Below, one piece after another: positions 24,001 through 36,125 of a stretch of DNA of 64,000 nt. Position numbers and translations under genes: made by a program. Origin of the DNA: Galbula dea (lineage: Eukaryota > Chordata > Aves > Piciformes > Galbulidae). Under the pieces are notes generated by a model. It was not told the DNA's origin, ran no database searches, and saw nothing but the letters and a program-made list of their open reading frames with translations. Each line of letters begins with the position of its first letter. The first letter of the stretch is position 1. The stretch spans positions 899,314-963,313 of the forward strand of contig VWZX01001684.1 of the NCBI GenBank assembly GCA_013399015.1. Direction: 5' to 3'.

Positions 24001-26027
24001 CACAAGCTAGGAGGATCTAAATTCACCTAGACTGGGTGTAAACAAACATATGGTGCCTTCTTGGCTTTGTCTTCTTCCTTGCTGGGTCTGTTCAGGGCAC
24101 ATCGCGCAGTTCTCCAGCACTAGAGCAAGCAAAGCCACACCCTAACTCGTCCCTCTGCATTTTGGAAACAATGCATATTACTCTTTTGGGTGCATAAAAG
24201 AAAACTAGAAGACCATCTCTTGACACAGAGGTGATTTAACCTGTCACTTTACTGTTGAATTTTTACACCTTCAAACAAAGTACGGGAGGAGGAAGGGGGA
24301 TAAGAGACCTCTCCAGTACTTTTTTATTGCACCAAACCAGTCACCATCAACTGCTCTCTCTCCTTGAAGACAGGTTGCTAAGGTATCTGCTGTGCATACC
24401 AGTGATAGCCATTTTAAAATATCATATATTGTATGATTTTAATTCAGCTCAATGTAGTAGCTAGCTCAACTTATAGAAAGATGGCAAGTGTTCAAAGTGG
24501 AGCATGTATATAGACAGACAACACAATGCACATGAGGCTGTAACCTAATGTTTTCATATTCAGATTAAAAAAAGAAGTTTTCTGAAACAACCATTGCAAA
24601 TAACCAAGTAATCTTTTACTAGATGCAATTTGATTGTACTCAAACTTATTTGGGTTGGATCCCTAACAGTTAATTAGGAGGAAAACCATAAAGTTCTAGA
24701 AAACAAAAGCCACAGGTGCTTCACATAGGGATGCTCACAGAAGTGATAGCCCTGAACAGCAATCCTGCCATTCTCCCTGTGGCAATAAAGGGAACAAATG
24801 GAAGAGAAACAGAGAGACAACCTGGATCATCTCCTGGCCTTCCACTTCACCTTGACCTTTGCCTTAGTTTCCTTTTCCCTAGTAAGATAAATCACTTCTA
24901 CCCTCCATCTTGAACCACATAATTCTTTTATTTCTAAGGTGAGATAAAATTTGCCAGTTGTAAAAGAAAGCTTTCAAGGATCTTGGTGAAACATCTTCTG
25001 TTCTAGTCTAGCTGATTCATGAGATAATCTATTCTTAATATATGCAGTCCTAAGCCTGTAGTGCTTAAGTTTTAGATCAGCATAATATTCATTCCTTGCT
25101 GTGACTCAGTGGAGGCAGCATGAGATGGTGGAGGGGGAAAAAAGAGAAGTATTTTTACAGCAGGTTATTTTTATTAGAAAATAGTGTGTTGTATAAAAAC
25201 AGCCTTATTGAATTGAGGTGTTCAAAGCAATTCCTGCAGAGTAAGATTATAGTGAGCACAGTGCAGGTGAGAAGGTCAGAACTGCAAACTAAATGCAATT
25301 TATTCCAATGGTGCAGAAATCTAGGAATGCACTCCATGGTAATCACAAACAGGTGTGATCCAAGCATCTCACATGCATAGATGTACATCCCACCACACAA
25401 AGCTTGAACTGTACTGAAAGGCAGCAATGACAACAAACAAAAGGACAATCTTTTAGTCTCCTCACAAAATTGTATGTAATAGATTACTTTCTCAGAAGTG
25501 ATGAGAACTACTACATGGCTAAAAAGAGTAAACTCATGTTTATATAAAGCATTAACTAAAAAAAAAGGAAAGCATGGAGGAAAAAGGATGCATTTGGGTG
25601 CAGCTACTCGAATCCATAGTAAAGCCCAAAACGCAATGGTGATCAGCTTGAAAATAAACCCAGGCAGTACATTAGGCATACACAGGTGAAACAACAACAG
25701 AGTGAACAGGTATGGGGATTAAAGCCAATGCAAAGGGGAAGATAAGCCATCTGTAAGCTTGCCCAGGGGAAACAATGTATGAGATCATACTGAAATTGTA
25801 GCTGTTTGGATGCACGGGAAACAGGTGAACTGTTTCTGTAGGAAGAATGATCCTGAGATCATTAAGTGAAGATGGATCTCACTGTCCAGTTGCTACCTGC
25901 TCTAAGCTCTTCTTGGATTACACTATCTGCTACAGATGTGAGCAAGTGAATGTGCAACAGGGAAGTTTCATTAAAAGCAGAGTTCATCTGCAGTGCTTTG
26001 AAGGCAGAGGGGATGAGGATGGGGAGA

Positions 26028-26043
26028 GTAAGAGAGAGAGAGA
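26028..26043. repeat. (GA)n microsatellite
   Basis: A short alternating GA tract at the end of a purine-rich stretch that begins near 26005. No associated element is seen. Confidence 0.85.
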
Positions 26044-27509
26044 CAAGTACGTAAAGTCACCAAACCACCTAGCACAGTCTTGTACTTGGTGTGAGGACTA
26101 CACTGCTCTGTGTGCAAAACCAGACTGCCTGCCAGCAACTATTTTGACCAGTGGCTTTAATAAAAGCCAGCTGAAAAAAACCCCATCTTTATAAACTGAC
26201 TTCTCAATAGTTTCCCAAGATCAAAGCAACTGAAATGGGGGAGACGGGGGAAGGAAGTTCTTATTTTTTATTCTGGGGAAAGAGGTTTTTCTCCAATATT
26301 CTGCATTTCATTCTATATATTTTCTGAGTCATATGCTCTTGCCCATACCAAGCTCATGGTTTGTCGTCTCTAGTCACACTTAGCCTTCCACTTTTACAGT
26401 GGAAGTTAGATGTGCAAGTCTTGCCAGCATAGATGGCATACCCATTAGCGAAAGATTGCAGAGACTATCTTTGCTCTGCTTGTATTTCATCACATTAAAA
26501 TAACCATGAGCCAAAGAAATCCAAGAGTTATGTTAACAACAAATTCTACTCACCTGTATTTTGCCCTGCTTTTAAAAGAAAGACAAAAGACTAGAGATGC
26601 AGAGATCAACACTGCAGAAAAAGGCCCAGAGAAACCCAGCACATGGTAGGTTTCTTGAAAGAATAAACCTTTTCTCTGAAGAGCACTTGTAGTATGGTCT
26701 ATCAGTCAGAAACTGGAATTTCCTGCAATTAATCAATCTAATAAAAATAATCTGACAGCCTTCCTTCAAATGCTGCACATGGTTTGGTTGCATTTCTGCT
26801 TCTGGATCTTTTGATCAACCAAGGAAGAAAAAGGACTGGCTAGACTTGCTCTGCTGAAAATGAAAGATGAACTAGGAAGCTCATTTATTTTTGTTGGAGA
26901 AAGAAACAAAGACAAACTGACCAACCAGCCAAGGCAGGCCACTGGCCAAACCAATTATTTGTGTCATGCCAGTCATTTCACTCCACATTTGTTCCTCCAG
27001 CAAAACTAAGCAGCCCATTCATACAATTATTTGCCTAACAATGGTGAGGCAAACCAAATTCTTCTGGATTCTTTTCAAATAAATTTTGAACATAATTTAA
27101 TATTCTGTTAATTTTTAAAAAGAATGAGTTGGAAATTTTCACTTACTAATACCTATTAAACAATCATCATGCAGCTAACTTGCAAGAGAAAATGTCTTCT
27201 CAGCTGATAGAGCCATAAAATTTGGCATTTCTGGCTTGTGGCTGGAGAGGAAAGTAATTTCCTCTACAAATTATGCTTCAAATGTTCCACTATCCAAACT
27301 AGAAATACACAGTAAGTGCAGGTAGGGGAAGACTGAAGACCAGGACAAGATCTTACAGGACACAAGAGGGCTTGCAACTGATTTTTAGTCTCACAGTCTG
27401 AGAACATAACTCACTAGTGCTGCTGCTACAGTAATGAAACCAGACTGTTTATGCCATTTTGTGATAATAATATTTGTTGAAACAGTTTTCTCAGTTGCAT
27501 ATTCATGTC

Positions 27510-27526
27510 TTTTTTTTTTGGGGGGG
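27510..27526. repeat. T10-G7 homopolymer junction
   Basis: Ten T residues followed directly by seven G residues. Such junctions are prone to replication slippage and to sequencing or assembly error, so the exact run lengths should be treated with caution. Confidence 0.9.
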
Positions 27527-29324
27527 ACACGACATGTCTCTAAAGAAGATCAGTATATGAAAGCAAGAAATGCAAAACTGGAGGGAAGAAAAGGTCTTTA
27601 AAGGCTTTTTAAGAGGAACACATAAAACTGCAGTTACTTCTCAGACATCAGGGACCAAAATGTTAACAGTTATTTGGGAACTTCCTAGGGCATTTCAGTC
27701 ACTCTTTGGGCTCTGAAGAGCTTGACCTGGAGGCAGAGTTCCCCCAGACTCTTGAAATAGCAGTAGCTTTCTAATTGAAGCAGGAGTGAATGGGGACTGA
27801 AGGGAAGAGAGCAAGACTTGCTTTATTCAAGGCCAAGTTCATCCTATGGCACCAGTGACTCAAACCCTTACAAACCTAGTTTTCTTTAAATGCTAGTAAC
27901 AGCCTCACCCACACAGTGAAATCAACAGGAAAACTCCCATCCCCTTCATATCTTATGCAGACAAGATCTCCTGTGCTGTATGTGCACTGCAGATCTGAGA
28001 TCTTAAAAATATCCCTGAATTATCACAACATTAAGGGTATAGAGGTTAATTAAAAAGCAAATGAGGACACTCCATAAAGGTAATTCCAGTTACTCTGACC
28101 TGTAAAGGCATGCAAAACTTTTGCTCTGGATATTTAAAAAACAGGCAAAGTGGTTTAGTTAAATGTTATCAGGGCCTCTTTAAGAATATAACATTCAGCA
28201 AAGAAACACAGGAGTACACTTTCATTTCTAATGGAGGTGAAATGGGACCATTTCAATCTAGTATTTAAAAAAAGCCATGACTTTGGGTATCAGTGGAGTC
28301 AAGAGTGATATTTATCTTTACTTATGTATTTTATAATGCATTTTTCCAATACTTTATGTTACAATATGAGATAATTGATCTGTCACTGTTTCAGTAGAGC
28401 CACAGGAATGAACAGGGCCCCTCCACACCTACATACACCAATTATCTTTCTTGGCACTGATGTCTCACCTATAGCAATAAGCTGAGAAATGTGAATCTTT
28501 GGCTCGCTGAAAGGAGGAAAATAAAGGGAAGTAAAAAGCCATGCTGTTGATATTTGTTTCATTTCCTCCATATAGGCTACCAACCTAAAACTCAAACAGC
28601 ATGAAAAAAAATACCTTTCACAGAATAGAGATCATTAGAACATAAGAAGAGAGGAGTAAAAAACAGCATGGCTTTCTGGAGTAGTAAAAACCTTGGCATA
28701 CAGAAGAGAGGAGACTCGTCACATACAGAACAATTTACCTTCTTCATTAAGAAGAAATACAGACTCAGCACTGCAGGTTGTTCCTCCAAGGCCAAAAAAA
28801 AAAAGGTACTAACACTGTTTTCAGAACCATAAATACTGCAATGCAAAGAAAGGAGCCACCTACCAATACACCTCTTTGAAGAAAACCCAAGGCACTGCAT
28901 CTTGGTGAAGGAGGTCTGAACCATTTCTTCAAGCTTTTTCCCCTTTAATAAATAATGACAGCTACTACATTGCTCCATTTTGAGTACATCAGTTTTGGCC
29001 TTTAGTTTTCTGGCAAAGCACTAATGTATCCTCTCAGTTATAAAAACTTGTCATGCCTCTGAGGCACCTACTAGTTTGGAAAGGTGACTATGTGCCCATT
29101 AACAGTCAACCTCCATTAATGAGACTAAGCAAGAAGGGTGATAAAAGAAGGGGTAAGGAACATAATATACTAAAGCACCCTGAGTCTGGCAGAGATTTTT
29201 AAAGCTAAAAGTGGCACTCTGGCTTCTTTCTCCAGCCCCCAAAAAGGTCAAGAGGCAAACCAGAAAATTAGAGAGCAGTAGGATTAACATCTGGCACAGG
29301 AAACCTTTAAGGGATGTGACATGA

Positions 29325-29545
29325 GAACACCTGGAAAGACAGTTTGATTAAGGACAGGCAGTACACATTTAGACACAGGAGGTCATGCTTAACTAACCTG
29401 TTGGGTATCTTTGAAGATAATGCTGCTGTGGCAGATAAGGAAAACATGACAGATGCTGTATAGCATGCTGAGGTTAGATTCTTCAAACAACATTTTGACA
29501 AGGTCCAGCATCAGAGATGACTAATGGAGACAAAGTTATGGATTG
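29325..29545 (+). mobile_element. Ancient CR1/L3-type LINE fragment, N-terminal RT region
   Basis: The + strand, read in the frame of 29383, gives SCLTNLLGIFED, a few residues on ADKE, then a stop. In the same frame 37 codons later comes FDKVQH at 29494-29511. This order (the SCLTNL block, about 35 residues, then the F-D-K-V-P-H of RT motif A) is that of the reverse-transcriptase domain of CR1/L3-clade LINEs. The frame holds in-frame stops and drifts after motif A, so it is a dead relic. Divergence is far greater than in the copies at 3748 and 7600, which suggests an insertion predating modern bird subfamilies. Confidence 0.68.
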
Positions 29546-30369
29546 CAAAGTAAAAGGAGGGAAGAGTGGCTGTGGGGCAAGAGATAAAATCAGATATTGG
29601 CTGGGAGCTTTATACTGGGAAAAGGTATATGGAGGGGCCAGATTTACAAGGGTTATCCCAGCCACTTGTCCCAAACACTGTTTCTGTGTCAGCATCTTCC
29701 AGACAAAAACATCCTCATGACCTACACTACCTTTGACTAGGGCTGTTAGATTATGGCAGTCTTTAGAGTCACTTTTGGTTCAGAGTACCAAGTGTGTACT
29801 TGTACACTGATGTCAACACAGAAATACTGAAAAGAAAATCTTCACACAGTGCTCTAGCTCTCATGTTAGAAAGTAAATCTAGGCTGAATGCAGTCAATGC
29901 ATAAGAATTTGGTTCACTCAGCAAATGTAGCTCAACACAAAAGGCACAAAATAAATTAATCCCTGAGAAAGGAATCAGGCAAAGCTGTATATGCTAAGTA
30001 CCATAACGAAGTGACACTTTGTACAGGTAAAGGATTTTAAGGGTTGCAGTGGAAAACCTTAATTAAAGCCACCAATATATAGCAGAACATCAGAGAAAAG
30101 GGGGAAGAAAAGAGAGAAATGGGATACACACTTGTGTTAGTAGAGATACAGCAATAACAACTAGAAATCAATGGCTTGCTCTGGAGATGAAGGTGTAACA
30201 GATGCTCTGTATTAGTCACTATATTACAAGGAGAATATTATTGCCTCAGAGGGTGCAAGAGCAGGGCAACAAAAAGTGAAACCAGATCTTGGCTCTTACC
30301 CGGCCCTAAATTATTAGGTGGGTGAAGTGAGAGCATGTTATGTTTATCCTCATTAGGAAAGAGAATACT
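29546..30369 (+). other. Interval between two old LINE pieces, no clear homology
   Basis: About 820 bp separate the RT-domain relic from the 3' relic. That is of the order expected for the remaining RT and C-terminal part of a CR1/L3 ORF2, so this stretch may be the same element decayed past recognition by eye. I cannot align it and therefore do not call it. Confidence 0.3.
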
Positions 30370-30660
30370 TTGATGTGACCTAGTAGAAGATTTTCAAAAT
30401 CATGAAAGGAGGTGATCAAGGTAACCTCTACCAAGCTAGGGTGGAGGAAGAGGGGGAATGAAGAGAAAGGATGTCAAAACAGGCTGCAAACATTTCAGAT
30501 AAAATAACTGGGAGTAAACAGGGAAGTTGTCAGGCAAAAGGGCTTCAACTGGAGGGTAAGAAACATGTGGAACAAGTTACCAGGAGAGGCAGCTGAAACA
30601 AAGGCTGTACATGAGCTCAAGAGACACCTGGACTCATTTCAAGAGAAGAGAAGGATTTGG
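30370..30660 (+). mobile_element. Ancient CR1/L3-type LINE fragment, 3' region
   Basis: The succession 'ttttcaaaatcatgaaagga' (30391-30410), 'gcaaaagggcttcaactgga', 'aacatgtggaacaagttacc', 'gagaggcagctgaaacaaag' and 'gctcaagagacacctggact' (30615-30634) follows the end of ORF2 in CR1/L3-like elements. There the family pattern is roughly 'ataaaatcatgaatgg', 'tggaaca-gttacc', 'caaattcaagag' and 'ttggactcattca'. It lies in the same orientation and correct order relative to the RT piece at 29325-29545, so both are probably one old insertion. Confidence 0.65.
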
Positions 30661-32862
30661 GAATTTTTGTGAAAACCAGAATGCTAGGATTAAGATGCAC
30701 TGTAAATCCTCAGGCCTGCTGAGCCAAGTCAGGGTGCCTAAAACCACCACACACTGTAAAGCAAAATTCCCTGTGTTGCTGCCACACCTTTACTCTAGAG
30801 TCACCATTAAAAGAAACAGCTCCACATACAAACATTCTCTTCAGCTTCTTTTGGCCAAACCACTTAAATTGAGAAGAGCTCCTCTTCTACATACCTCGAG
30901 GCTACAAATAGCTCAAGGCTGTAACAAGTCAGAAATGAGCTGCAGGAGTGTCATCAAGTCCCACTGGCAATGACCTCCTCAAGCACATGCCACGCCTGCC
31001 ACTGCTGCTACATTTCCTGCACAGCCCCCTAAAAACACTGGCTGAGGTGTAGGAGGGAAGCAGCCACCAGAAACAACCTTGGGCTCACTTTTCAGGGGGA
31101 TCTTCCCAGGACCTCAGCCATTCAAGCCCTGAATTGGTCAGAAGGTTTAAGAGGCAGGTTTTCTGCAACCCCAAATTTGCCACAACATCAGGCTGCCACA
31201 GAGGCAGTCAGAGCCTGCTAATGGTGAGTGGTGTGTGGGTCTCCCCACTGCTGAAGCTGCATTTGAGGGACCCTAGCAGCTGTCTGTTTACCCATCTTCA
31301 TTGCATTTCAGTTTATAATAAAAGATTGCTGGGCACATGCACTCTAGAAAGATATGTGCTTACTACCCCCATCCTGAGTCCTGGTTCTGATCAGCTCCAT
31401 GTTGGGCATCAGCCCAGAGAAACTTCCCTGCAGTACCAACAGCTATGTGATGCAGTTTGGACCAGAACCATGCCAATGTAAGCAGGTTAGTTAAAATAGG
31501 TAAATAGGGATCCTAACTCTTCCTGTTCAAATTCCATCCTTATTTTAGAATAGCCACCTCAGAATCAGCTTCAGCTTTGTTAAAGAGAATAAAAACAGTG
31601 CTCCCTGGTTTAGAAATTTACACCCACCAGTCTAGCTTCAAGCTATTTCTTGTAGATGAGGTATAGCATGCAGAAATTAGGTGACTGTTTTGGAAGTGTT
31701 TGCATGCTTCTAATACAGAATTCACCACCATGGAAATATTTTTCCCCACTTTATTTTTATACTTGCTGTTAGTTATAGAAACATGTAACCCTGAGATTGG
31801 AAAGGGTTTTCTCTTCTGATATTTCTTCTTCTGTTACTTGACACCCTGATTTCTTACTCAAGCAACAGCCATTGGTTTCTAGCATTTATTTCATTTTAAT
31901 ATGTTATACAAAAGGCAAACATCACAGCTGTTCAGAAAAGCATAAATAGCAACATGAGTATTGCAATTGCATGCAAGAGGAAGAATGAGTTAGGTTAAGA
32001 AACTGTCCTGTCAAACATAAGCATCTTGTCCTAGCTACAACGATAATAAGAGAAGATTTAGAAGGAACAAGGTAAGAAATGTGGGGTTTTTTTAAACGTG
32101 TTACTCCTGCTTCAGACACAAGTTAGACAACGATGCTACCTTTAAATATCTCTCAGATGGGTGTGTTTACCTCATTCAGCAGGCACTGAATCCAAACAAC
32201 CACTTGTTGAGAAGCCCAGTCAATATTTTCTTTCCCCCTGCAGACCAGAGCTATATCTCCCAGCTTGCTTTCCTCAGGGTGTCTGCAGTATTTCTCTCTA
32301 GGAGACCTGCTGTATAACTCATGTGAAGTGTGAAAGTTCACCAAGCTTTTATTGTCTGCATATCTTGGGCAAAAGATTTCTTCTCCCTTCTGACCACATC
32401 CAGCTCCCCAGAAAAGGCCTTTAACTGGCTCCAGTCATCACGCCATCACTGACAGGGATAACAAATGGAGACCTCTGGGGAAAGGTAACATTGTTAGGCA
32501 GGGTGTGACATTACTGGTGATAACTGGGTGATGTTGCTGAGATGACTAGATTAAATACTCATGATTGGTTGCCTAAAGAAGACAACTGGCATTTCTCAGG
32601 CCAAGACATTATCACTAAGGAAATCAAATGATGGGTTATGTTGAATGCTCTTTTGCTCTATTTTGTTCCTTTCTTATGACAAATATTCTTCATATCCAAG
32701 ATTTATTCAGGATATCTCTTTTGACTGCAAGGACTGAGAGGTTAATTGCAGTTTTCCCATTTCAGTTATCCACTGATAAATTATCTTGATAATCACAATG
32801 AATATGGTGCACTTTGCACAACTAGGTGTCATTTGTAAAATGTTCCTTCTGCCTTTTGGAAG
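30661..32862. other. Unique non-coding sequence
   Basis: No repeat, RNA gene or exon is recognised. Open frames of 115-120 codons at 30611-30973 and 31134-31481 show no family resemblance and the first begins inside the old LINE 3' piece. Confidence 0.5.
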
Positions 32863-32975
32863 TCATTCTGGAAGAGAAACAGGAAGTACATCTCCAGTTG
32901 AAGCCACTGAGCAAAATGAAGGACATATAACTGACAAATGGACTGACAGCAACATTGTAAAACAAGATGAGAAAG
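32863..32975 (+). CDS. Candidate internal coding exon (unidentified)
   Basis: A 113-bp open segment sits between a plausible acceptor (pyrimidine-rich ttccttctgccttttggaag ending at 32862) and an exact consensus donor, AAG/GTAAGT, with GT at 32976-32977. In the open frame it encodes a hydrophilic, acidic peptide beginning HSGRETGSTSPVEATEQNEG and ending VKQDEK, without hydrophobic or low-complexity bias. I do not recognise the peptide. An in-frame stop lies upstream at 32777-32779, so any coding must begin after it, which fits an acceptor at 32862. A single good donor is expected by chance about once in a window of this size, and no neighbouring exons were found, so this may be fortuitous or a cryptic or lncRNA exon. 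Confidence 0.2.
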
Positions 32976-33751
32976 GTAAGTCTAAAACCACACAGGTGGG
33001 TCATTATCAACTATACCCCAGGCTACACTTAACCCCCTGATAACCTGGAAACAAGAAACAGTTTGATAAATACTGCTGTGAGACAGGTGCATGGGCTGTA
33101 ATCTATATAATCACATAATACTCTCACTACAATTTCCAGCAGTAACAACTGCTTGTTTCCAAATATGTAAAAGTATAATTGCACATAAACATATATTCAT
33201 AGTTATGTAGTTCCAAACTATTAATCTATTTTGAAAAAGAGTAGGCACAAAGTCTATTGCTCCATATTGGCTTAGCAACCAACAGAGAAACACATCATCT
33301 ACTCCACATGGCAGGGGAGCATGGAGCCAGCCAGTTGTGGTAGAAGGAGGAACAGGCAAGAGGCCTGCTGAAAGGCAGCATGGGGCTGGAAAGCTTCCCT
33401 TTCCCACCAGTCCCTGTACTGTTTGGTCCCAGCACAATGAAGCAGGTTACACGAGGATGTTTTTTCCCCTCCAAAGCAGCCTCTACAGCTTTTTCATAAA
33501 GGAAATACAGCTTGGGTGAATTAGGATCACCCAGTATACAGCAGAGCTCTGAGAAGGTGGAAAGAGTTATGGTTGCAATGAACTGTCCACTCCAAATTTT
33601 TCATTTCCCTACAGTAAGTGCCTATAAAAAGCTTTCATTTCCTTTTAAAGAAAATAAAAAACAAAGCACAGAAAATAGTCTGTTCTTGCTTTGATGCATA
33701 TTCAGGCTCTTGGCCAAGGACAGCAGTGTGAGCAAAAACCTTGTCAAAGTT

Positions 33752-33796
33752 GGGGGGGAACAACAAAACAACAAAAACCAAAACCAAACAAACATA
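33752..33796. repeat. G7 run followed by A/C-rich simple repeat
   Basis: A run of seven G is followed by about 38 bp made almost only of A and C (CAAAACAAC and CCAAAA units). It lies inside a 193-codon open frame and explains the low-complexity Gln/Asn/Lys segment near that frame's start, which argues against the frame being a gene. Confidence 0.85.
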
Positions 33797-34265
33797 TTAC
33801 AAGACAGATGCTTAACTGAACCCGCTGTGATACAGTGTCTGAGCTCCTGTCCTTTCCCACTTCCTTCACTGCTTCTTTGGGGCTTGACTGTGCTACTGAC
33901 TTGCCAGTCCACTCAAGAGATGCACTTTCCCACATTTCTGCACAGGTCTGGGAGAAAAGATGCAGGAAAAGGAAAGCTGGAGCCACTGAGTCACTCCATT
34001 CTATGCAAGTCAACAGGCAGCAAGGGCAGAAGTAAGCAAGGTACAGCTGTTGCCTCTTCCCTCTCCAGCCTGCTGTCCCACAAGCTGTCTGGTCACAAGA
34101 CAGGAAGCAGACCATGCTTGGTGGCACAATATCCTCCCTCTCCACCCTACCTATGGTGGTTCACGGGAAGCAGGAACAGGAGGGCTGGGGATGCCTTGAC
34201 CTGCCAGTGCCCTGTGGGAGCTGTGCCTCCTGGAGTGGCAAACAGCCCCTTGCATCAGGGTTTAC

Positions 34266-34322
34266 AAGGCAAAAACCCTGCACAGAACTAAGGCAAAAAG
34301 CCTGCACAGAACTAAGGCACAA
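34266..34322. repeat. 24-bp tandem repeat, about 2.4 copies
   Basis: Unit 1 is 34266-34289 and unit 2 is 34290-34313. They differ by a single base at position 11 of the unit. A third partial unit (aaggcacaa) follows. The unit starts 'aaggcaaaaa' and ends 'ctgcacagaact'. The length is a multiple of three, so an open frame runs through it, but no gene is supported. Confidence 0.93.
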
Positions 34323-36014
34323 GCAGTATAAATAACAATATAAATGTCAACAGAGGAACTGGAAGGGAAATGTTCTGTTACAGCAAATCAGCACCTATAT
34401 ACCTCATCAAAAGAGTGCATGAAAAATCTCTCTCCTATTTCTTAATGAGAATAACAACCAAAAAAAGCCCATTTCATTTTACCAGAGCAGTAAAACAAGT
34501 GTAAATATTGCCTCCCCATCTTCAGAGTTAGCATTTTACAGAATGATCAATGGCTGCATGCTCCTTTCTCCTGCATATCCCAAAAGATAGTTTAAGGAAC
34601 TTTTTAAAATGACCATTTCTTCATTCGTACACAGACAGCACATTCCAGCACTAGGGTGCCAAGGAACAACCACACACTTCTCCTATTCAGGCTGGTTTTT
34701 AAATGGAAAACAGTTTGATCCTGAAGTGTCTGCTTTTGGCTGACATTTTGCAATTTTCATAGAAATCTACCAAAGATATTCTGGCACCCAGAAAGCAAAA
34801 TGGTTCAGTTCTGAGCTAAAAATTGAAGTTTTCCATTTGGAAAGACTGACAGATATTGTTTTGATGTTTTGATCCAAAATAAACTTTCAGTTTTCCTGCA
34901 ACAAGACATTGTTTGGTCTTGATTCTTGCTTTAAACCAGTTTCCTCCCTTCTTTCCCACCAGAGTGGCCCATGATTAGTTGTCTAAATATGTTAGTCTCT
35001 TTCCATGACCCATGCTCTTTGACTAGCCTATCGAGCTCTGAGGACACAGCAGCACCATGCCATTCCTCAGCATGCAGGCTGTGATGCATCAGGAGGATAT
35101 ATGCCAGCTGGGGAGTCTGGTCAGCAGGCTGGGAGGTAGGGGAGAGGAGATAAGCCATTATCAGCAAAGGCAGCATATTGAGTAAACACAAGAAATTGTT
35201 TTGATTTTCCTGATGGAAACTGCCTTTATCCCTTTATGGGGAAAAAAAAAGGGAAAGTTTCTTTGCCCTACTCCCTCTCTATGAATTACATCTCCTCAGC
35301 TCAGAAACCAAATGCACTTAGACACATGACTGGTGGGAGCTGGACACACAGGTATTTTCATTTAGCTGGGTCTATACTCTTCAGCTCAGTTGCAGTGCTC
35401 CCCTTTATGTACATCATATTGAGCTGCACAGTAATGGGTTAGGGAAGGGATTTCCACATCACCCTGAGAAACCAATTTAGTCCTGAAGGCAAAGAAGCTG
35501 AATGAATTCATGTTACCTCAGACTACATTAATTGCTTTAAAACCAAGGACTTGGTAAAGAAACAGCAAGACACAAGTCAGGCCTTCACAACAAAGCTGCT
35601 TCCAGATTTCTCTGATGATTGTACATTTTTGTTGTGTTATTTCAACTTTTTCTGCTCCAAAGGAGACCAGAAGCTGCTGAATGACTGAGAAAAAGGTTAA
35701 TCCGGAAAACAAGAGCCCAACTTTGCTGCCTAAAGTGACCCAAGTGTCCCAAGGAAGTCACAGCTCCTACAGCTCATGCAACGGTTCAGCTGTCACTAGA
35801 TTCATTCATGGGGAAGCTTGACAAGCCAAAATGATAATGTCTAGAGAACAAGGAAGGCTCAGTGTCCCCCTCCTCCTCTTCCCCACTTGTCTCAGGCCTG
35901 CTCATTATGTCTAGTGGTGGCAATTATTTTCACCAGCTGTAATGCACACACACAGGGAGGCAAACACTATGGGAAGCAGTTCTCCAAGCCCTTTAGGGCA
36001 CTATTGTTAGTGAT
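34323..36014. other. Unique non-coding sequence
   Basis: No exon, RNA gene or repeat is recognised. A short CA-type run (cacacacac) lies near 35946-35954. Confidence 0.5.
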
Positions 36015-36125
36015 GATATAAATGAGCAAAACAGACCCTGCTGGGGGCAGGTGCAAAGAGGTGAAGTAGCCTGTCCAGGATCACAGAGCAAACCCACAGC
36101 TTGGCCAGACCCAGAATACCAGTCT
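36015..36125 (+). repeat. MIR-like SINE relic
   Basis: The order 'caggtgcaaagaggtgaagt' (36047-36066), 'gcctgtccaggatcacagag' (36070-36089) and 'cttggccagacccagaatac' (36100-36119), followed by 'cagtctcc', reproduces the MIR core and 3' part. The MIR pattern there is roughly 'aggcacagagaggttaagta', 'acttgcccaaggtcacacag', 'gtggcagagccgggattcga' and 'caggtctcctgac'. MIR is a tRNA-derived, CORE-containing SINE that was active before the amniote split, and scattered relics persist in birds and reptiles. The 5' tRNA-like part is not recognisable, so the element may begin upstream of 36015. Confidence 0.6.

Larger units (their letters stand above)
21057..29324. other. Unique non-coding sequence with minor simple repeats
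   Basis: No gene or clear transposable element is recognised over about 8 kb. Minor items are a (GA)n patch at about 26028-26043, a T10/G7 homopolymer junction at 27510-27526 and an A11 run at 28794-28804. A possible relic of a 'caatgggagtttt' palindromic repeat lies at about 27914-27945. A 180-codon minus-strand open frame at 25155-25697 is rich in Phe, Leu and Ile because the opposite strand is A-rich, and shows no family motif. Confidence 0.5.

Noticed and set aside
25155..25697. 180-codon minus-strand open frame with membrane-like hydrophobic stretches
   Set aside because: The hydrophobicity follows from the A-rich opposite strand. It has no regular transmembrane spacing or family motif and no supporting context.
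26545..26560. CAG/GTGAGT donor-like site, minus strand
   Set aside because: The one reading frame followed upstream (minus strand) ends in a stop a few codons before the site, and no acceptor or protein similarity was found.
33710..34291. 193-codon plus-strand open frame
   Set aside because: It begins in an A/C-rich simple repeat, runs into a 24-bp tandem repeat, is of low complexity, and resembles no protein family.
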